Source: Pyrinomonadaceae bacterium (GTDB lineage: Bacteria > Acidobacteriota > Blastocatellia > Pyrinomonadales > Pyrinomonadaceae). Taken from it: DNA of 14,719 nucleotides. The DNA lies in contig JACCRA010000187.1 in the NCBI GenBank assembly GCA_013813825.1, positions 1 through 14,719 of the forward strand, read 5' to 3'. Both the position numbers and the translations under genes were made by a program. The notes beneath the pieces are model-generated. The model made no database searches. It saw only the letters and a program-made list of their open reading frames with translations, and had not been told where the DNA came from. Positions 12,878-14,719 of the stretch are shown here, piece by piece. The number at the start of each line of letters is the position of its first letter. Position 1 is the first letter of the stretch.

Positions 12878-13051
12878 CGGCAACCAAGCGGTTGTCGGTG
12901 CGGAGGGAGCCGGCTTGCGAAGGGGAGAGCGCGGGCCGGCTTCCGACAAAATCAGATTCTACAAGTTCGGTCGCCCCTGTCATTACGTAAGTGAGCGACC
13001 GTTTAAGAGAGGCCCGGAGCGAAGGGGAGAGCGCGCCGGGCTTCTCTTTTT
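12878..13051 (+). ncRNA. Four-hairpin region ending in a terminator (3' UTR structure or small RNA candidate)
   Basis: Four successive inverted repeats follow the glycine-zipper stop. The first, 12878-12897, is CGGCAACC-AAGC-GGTTGTCG with one G-T pair. The second, 12901-12945, is CGGA-ggg-AGCCGGC with GCCGGCT-TCCG. The third, 12968-13001, is CGGTCGC with GCGACCG plus inner TCA/TGA. The fourth is the terminator stem at 13006-13047. Hairpins 2 and 4 share an identical 17-base apical sequence, GCGAAGGGGAGAGCGCG (12917-12933 and 13019-13035), on unrelated stems. It can fold as GCG/CGC closing the loop AAGGGGAGAG. No separate promoter was identified, so this may simply be the 3' UTR of the upstream mRNA. 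Folding was done by eye. Confidence 0.45.
13006..13051 (+). terminator. Rho-independent terminator
   Basis: AGAGAGGCCCGG (13006-13017) pairs with CCGGGCTTCTCT (13036-13047) over 12 positions including one G-T wobble. The T tract TTTTT (13047-13051) follows immediately. It lies about 140 bases after the glycine-zipper stop codon and would end that transcript. The minus strand lacks a comparable T run. Confidence 0.8.
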
Positions 13052-13074
13052 GCGTTCGGCTTATAGCCACCGTG

Positions 13075-13315
13075 TCATCGTCCTTCCATCGTCGAGTCTG
13101 TCGCGCTACTGCAATGACTTACAACAATAACTAGTAGTTCTTCGACATCGACCGGCGTCGGCAGATGAATTTGATAGCCGGCTTCCAACGCCCGCCTGCG
13201 ATCCTTCAACAAATGTATATACCGTCAGCATTACCACTAGGGTGTTGCTACCGCGCTGTGCGGGCAGCGCCCATACCTTGCGGAACTATTCGTAACCGTC
13301 TGAGCAGTTCGGCAC
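13075..13315 (-). pseudogene. Decayed response-regulator receiver domain
   Basis: Translating the minus strand gives receiver-domain sequence broken by lesions. It reads VPNCSDGYE, then an in-frame TAG (13286-13288), then FRKVWALPAQRG and LVVMLTVYTFVE. A one-base shift at about 13204 follows, then DRRRALEAGYQIHLPTPVDVEELL. This order (DGYE..RKVRALP..ALTAYA..EDRRRALEAGYQ.HLPKPV..ELL) is that of the second half of a CheY-like receiver. The conserved lysine of the KP motif is Thr here, and the phosphorylated Asp region upstream is no longer readable. Removing one G at the shift restores VEDRRRALEAG. The frame then runs to TGA at 13075-13077. The remnant lies between the terminator and pyrC, with no kinase nearby. 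A sequencing error could explain the shift but not the stop and the lost residues together. Confidence 0.75.
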
Positions 13316-13444
13316 TATCAACTAAATTACTTTGAGTTGTCCGGGCATACCGCCTGCTCATCGTAAGGGAGCAAGGGCGAAAAGGCAGCGTCATCAAAAC
13401 ATGAAACGCGCTTCTTTCTTCAAGAGCACAAAGGAGGGAGAGAT
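13316..13444. other. Intergenic remainder before pyrC, no gene seen
   Basis: This stretch probably contains further unrecognisable remains of the receiver gene. The AGGAGG-like sequence near 13431-13438 on the plus strand has no start codon after it. No terminator with a T tract is visible for pyrC. Confidence 0.4.
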
Positions 13445-14719
13445 TTAACGCGCGCCGCTGGCCTCGCCTCGCTCCACGCGGCGGTAAACGATCCGCCCGC
13501 CGGTAATCGCGGCGACGGCCGCGCCGCGCATCGCCCGATTGTCGAATGGTGTGTTGCGGCTCTTCGATTTCGAGTCGGCGGCGTTAAAAGTCCAGTCGAG
13601 ATCGGGATCGAGAATCGTCACGTCGCCCCACGCGCCAACTCTGAGGGTGCCACGATCCGTCAAGCTGAAAATCTTCGCCGGGTTGACGCTGCATAACTCG
13701 ACCAGACGCTCCAATCCTATCGCGCCGGAATGCACAAGCTGATCAAGTGCTAATCCAATGGCCGTCTCCAAGCCGGTGATACCGAACGGAGCTTGATCGT
13801 ATTCGAGGGCTTTCTCGTCCGCGTGATGCGGCGCGTGGTCGGTGGCGATAGCGTCAATGGTGCCGTCGCGCAAGGCTTCCAAGATCGCCGCGATGTGCTC
13901 CGCGCTCCGCAGCGGCGGGCACATCTTCGTGTTCGTGTCGTAGCCCTCAACCGCCTCGTCCGTCAACGTAAAGTGGTGGGGCGTCACTTCACAGGTCACA
14001 CGCAGATGACGCTCTTTGGCGCGGCGCACGGCATCGAGCGCGCCAATGGTGGAGACATGCGCGAGATGCACGCGCGCTCCGGTCAGTTCCGCCAGCGCGC
14101 AGTCGCGTAGCGCGTCCAACTCTTCGGCCAGTGCTGGATGGCCGCGCAGGCCCAGCCGGAGGGACCAGTTCCCTTCGTGCATCACGCCGCCCGCCGACAG
14201 AGACTTATCCTCGCAGTGATCCATCACCGGCAGATCGAAGCCGCGCGCGTATTCCAACGCGCGGCGCATCATACCGGCAGAGGGGATGGGGTGACCGTCG
14301 TCGGTGACGGCGACGATTCCGGCGCGCCGCATCTCGCCCATCTCGGCCAACTCCGTGCCCTGCGATCCCTTCGTGATCGCGCCGACGGGAAAGACATTAG
14401 CGAGGCCGGCGGCTGCTGCTTGCTCGATAATGAAGCGCGTCACCGCCGGGCTGTCATTGACCGGATCGGTGTTCGGCATCGCGCAGACGCTCGTGAAGCC
14501 GCCGGCGACGGCTGCGCGCGCGCCCGTCTCAATCGTTTCTTTATATTCTTGCCCCGGCTCGCGCAAATGCGTGTGCAAATCGATGAAGCCGGGCGCGACG
14601 ACAAGGCCGGTGGCGTCGAACACTTCCGCCCCTTCCGGCACGCCATCACCGCGATTGAGCAAGCCCGCGACGCGCCCATTTTCGAGCAACAAATTCATGC
14701 CGGCGTTGAGGCCCTGCGT
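13445..14719 (-). CDS. pyrC: Dihydroorotase (N-terminus beyond window edge)
   Basis: PyrC closes carbamoyl-aspartate to dihydroorotate, the third step of pyrimidine synthesis, using a zinc centre in the cytosol. An ATG at 14698 exists, but the frame stays open to the edge. The upstream codons read TQGLNAG, which fits the ...DPxQGLNAxxxLLxENGRV start of the family, so this ATG is internal and the gene begins outside. Counting from that ATG, the motifs are HTHLREPG with H42 and H44, MPNTDPVND (74-82), D133-D134 in VTDDGHP, H161 in VMDHCED, H214 in [19 protein letters not shown] (239-250) and D287 in [12 protein letters not shown]. All are expected for a class I, PyrC/allantoinase-like active dihydroorotase, not the inactive PyrC' type. 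The context upstream (often pyrB) cannot be seen. Confidence 0.95.
   Translation of the reverse strand, partial: TQGLNAGMNLLLENGRVAGLLNRGDGVPEGAEVFDATGLVVAPGFIDLHTHLREPGQEYKETIETGARAAVAGGFTSVCAMPNTDPVNDSPAVTRFIIEQAAAAGLANVFPVGAITKGSQGTELAEMGEMRRAGIVAVTDDGHPIPSAGMMRRALEYARGFDLPVMDHCEDKSLSAGGVMHEGNWSLRLGLRGHPALAEELDALRDCALAELTGARVHLAHVSTIGALDAVRRAKERHLRVTCEVTPHHFTLTDEAVEGYDTNTKMCPPLRSAEHIAAILEALRDGTIDAIATDHAPHHADEKALEYDQAPFGITGLETAIGLALDQLVHSGAIGLERLVELCSVNPAKIFSLTDRGTLRVGAWGDVTILDPDLDWTFNAADSKSKSRNTPFDNRAMRGAAVAAITGGRIVYRRVERGEASGAR

Noticed and set aside
14696..14698. ATG 14698 as the true start of pyrC
   Set aside because: Upstream in-frame codons to the edge encode TQGLNAG, which matches the family's N-terminus, so the gene extends outside.
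1..14719. CRISPR array, tRNA or rRNA genes, insertion-sequence transposase, integrase
   Set aside because: No regularly spaced repeats, no cloverleaf pattern, and no transposase or tyrosine-recombinase motifs were found on either strand by inspection.

Overview
The window comes from a Gram-negative bacterium of moderately high GC, about 60% by hand count in typical coding lines. The likeliest source is an Acidobacteriota of the Blastocatellia type. That placement is inferred from the gene style: lipid A/Kdo genes, an MSS/MoeZ-type cysteine module, a glycine-zipper secreted protein and short degenerate intergenic repeats. It is not proved by any marker gene.

Layout. Positions 3-2787 (+) hold the end of efp, then waaA and lpxK, which overlap by 10 bases and make lipid A-Kdo. 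Positions 3113-5668 (+) encode a membrane-anchored PAS-GGDEF-EAL protein with both c-di-GMP domains apparently intact. Positions 5705-6329 hold a single integron gene cassette carrying a GNAT acetyltransferase and a well-formed attC site, with no integrase nearby. It lies between two convergent genes. Positions 6386-11596 (-) read, in transcription order, peroxiredoxin, a cystathionine gamma-lyase/synthase-like enzyme, an O-phosphoserine-type CysM, a JAMM peptidase (Mec) and a CysO::MoeZ fusion. Positions 12143-12865 (+) encode a secreted glycine-zipper protein with a structured leader and a four-hairpin 3' region that ends in an intrinsic terminator. Positions 13075-13315 (-) are a decayed response-regulator receiver domain. 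Positions 13445 to the window edge (-) are pyrC, dihydroorotase, whose start lies outside the window.

How the genes work together. CysM, Mec and CysO::MoeZ form one protein-thiocarboxylate route to cysteine. The E1/rhodanese part would load sulfur on the CysO C-terminus, CysM would transfer it to phosphoserine, and Mec would release cysteine. The neighbouring PLP enzyme links cysteine with homocysteine, and peroxiredoxin fits a thiol/redox theme. The unusual point is that CysO is translated as the N-terminus of MoeZ, so its Gly-Gly tail is buried and must be exposed by cleavage. Mec is the obvious candidate.

The two observations I rate highest are this buried-tail fusion and the solitary integron cassette, whose left end can be placed to the base because it is complementary to the first attC box.
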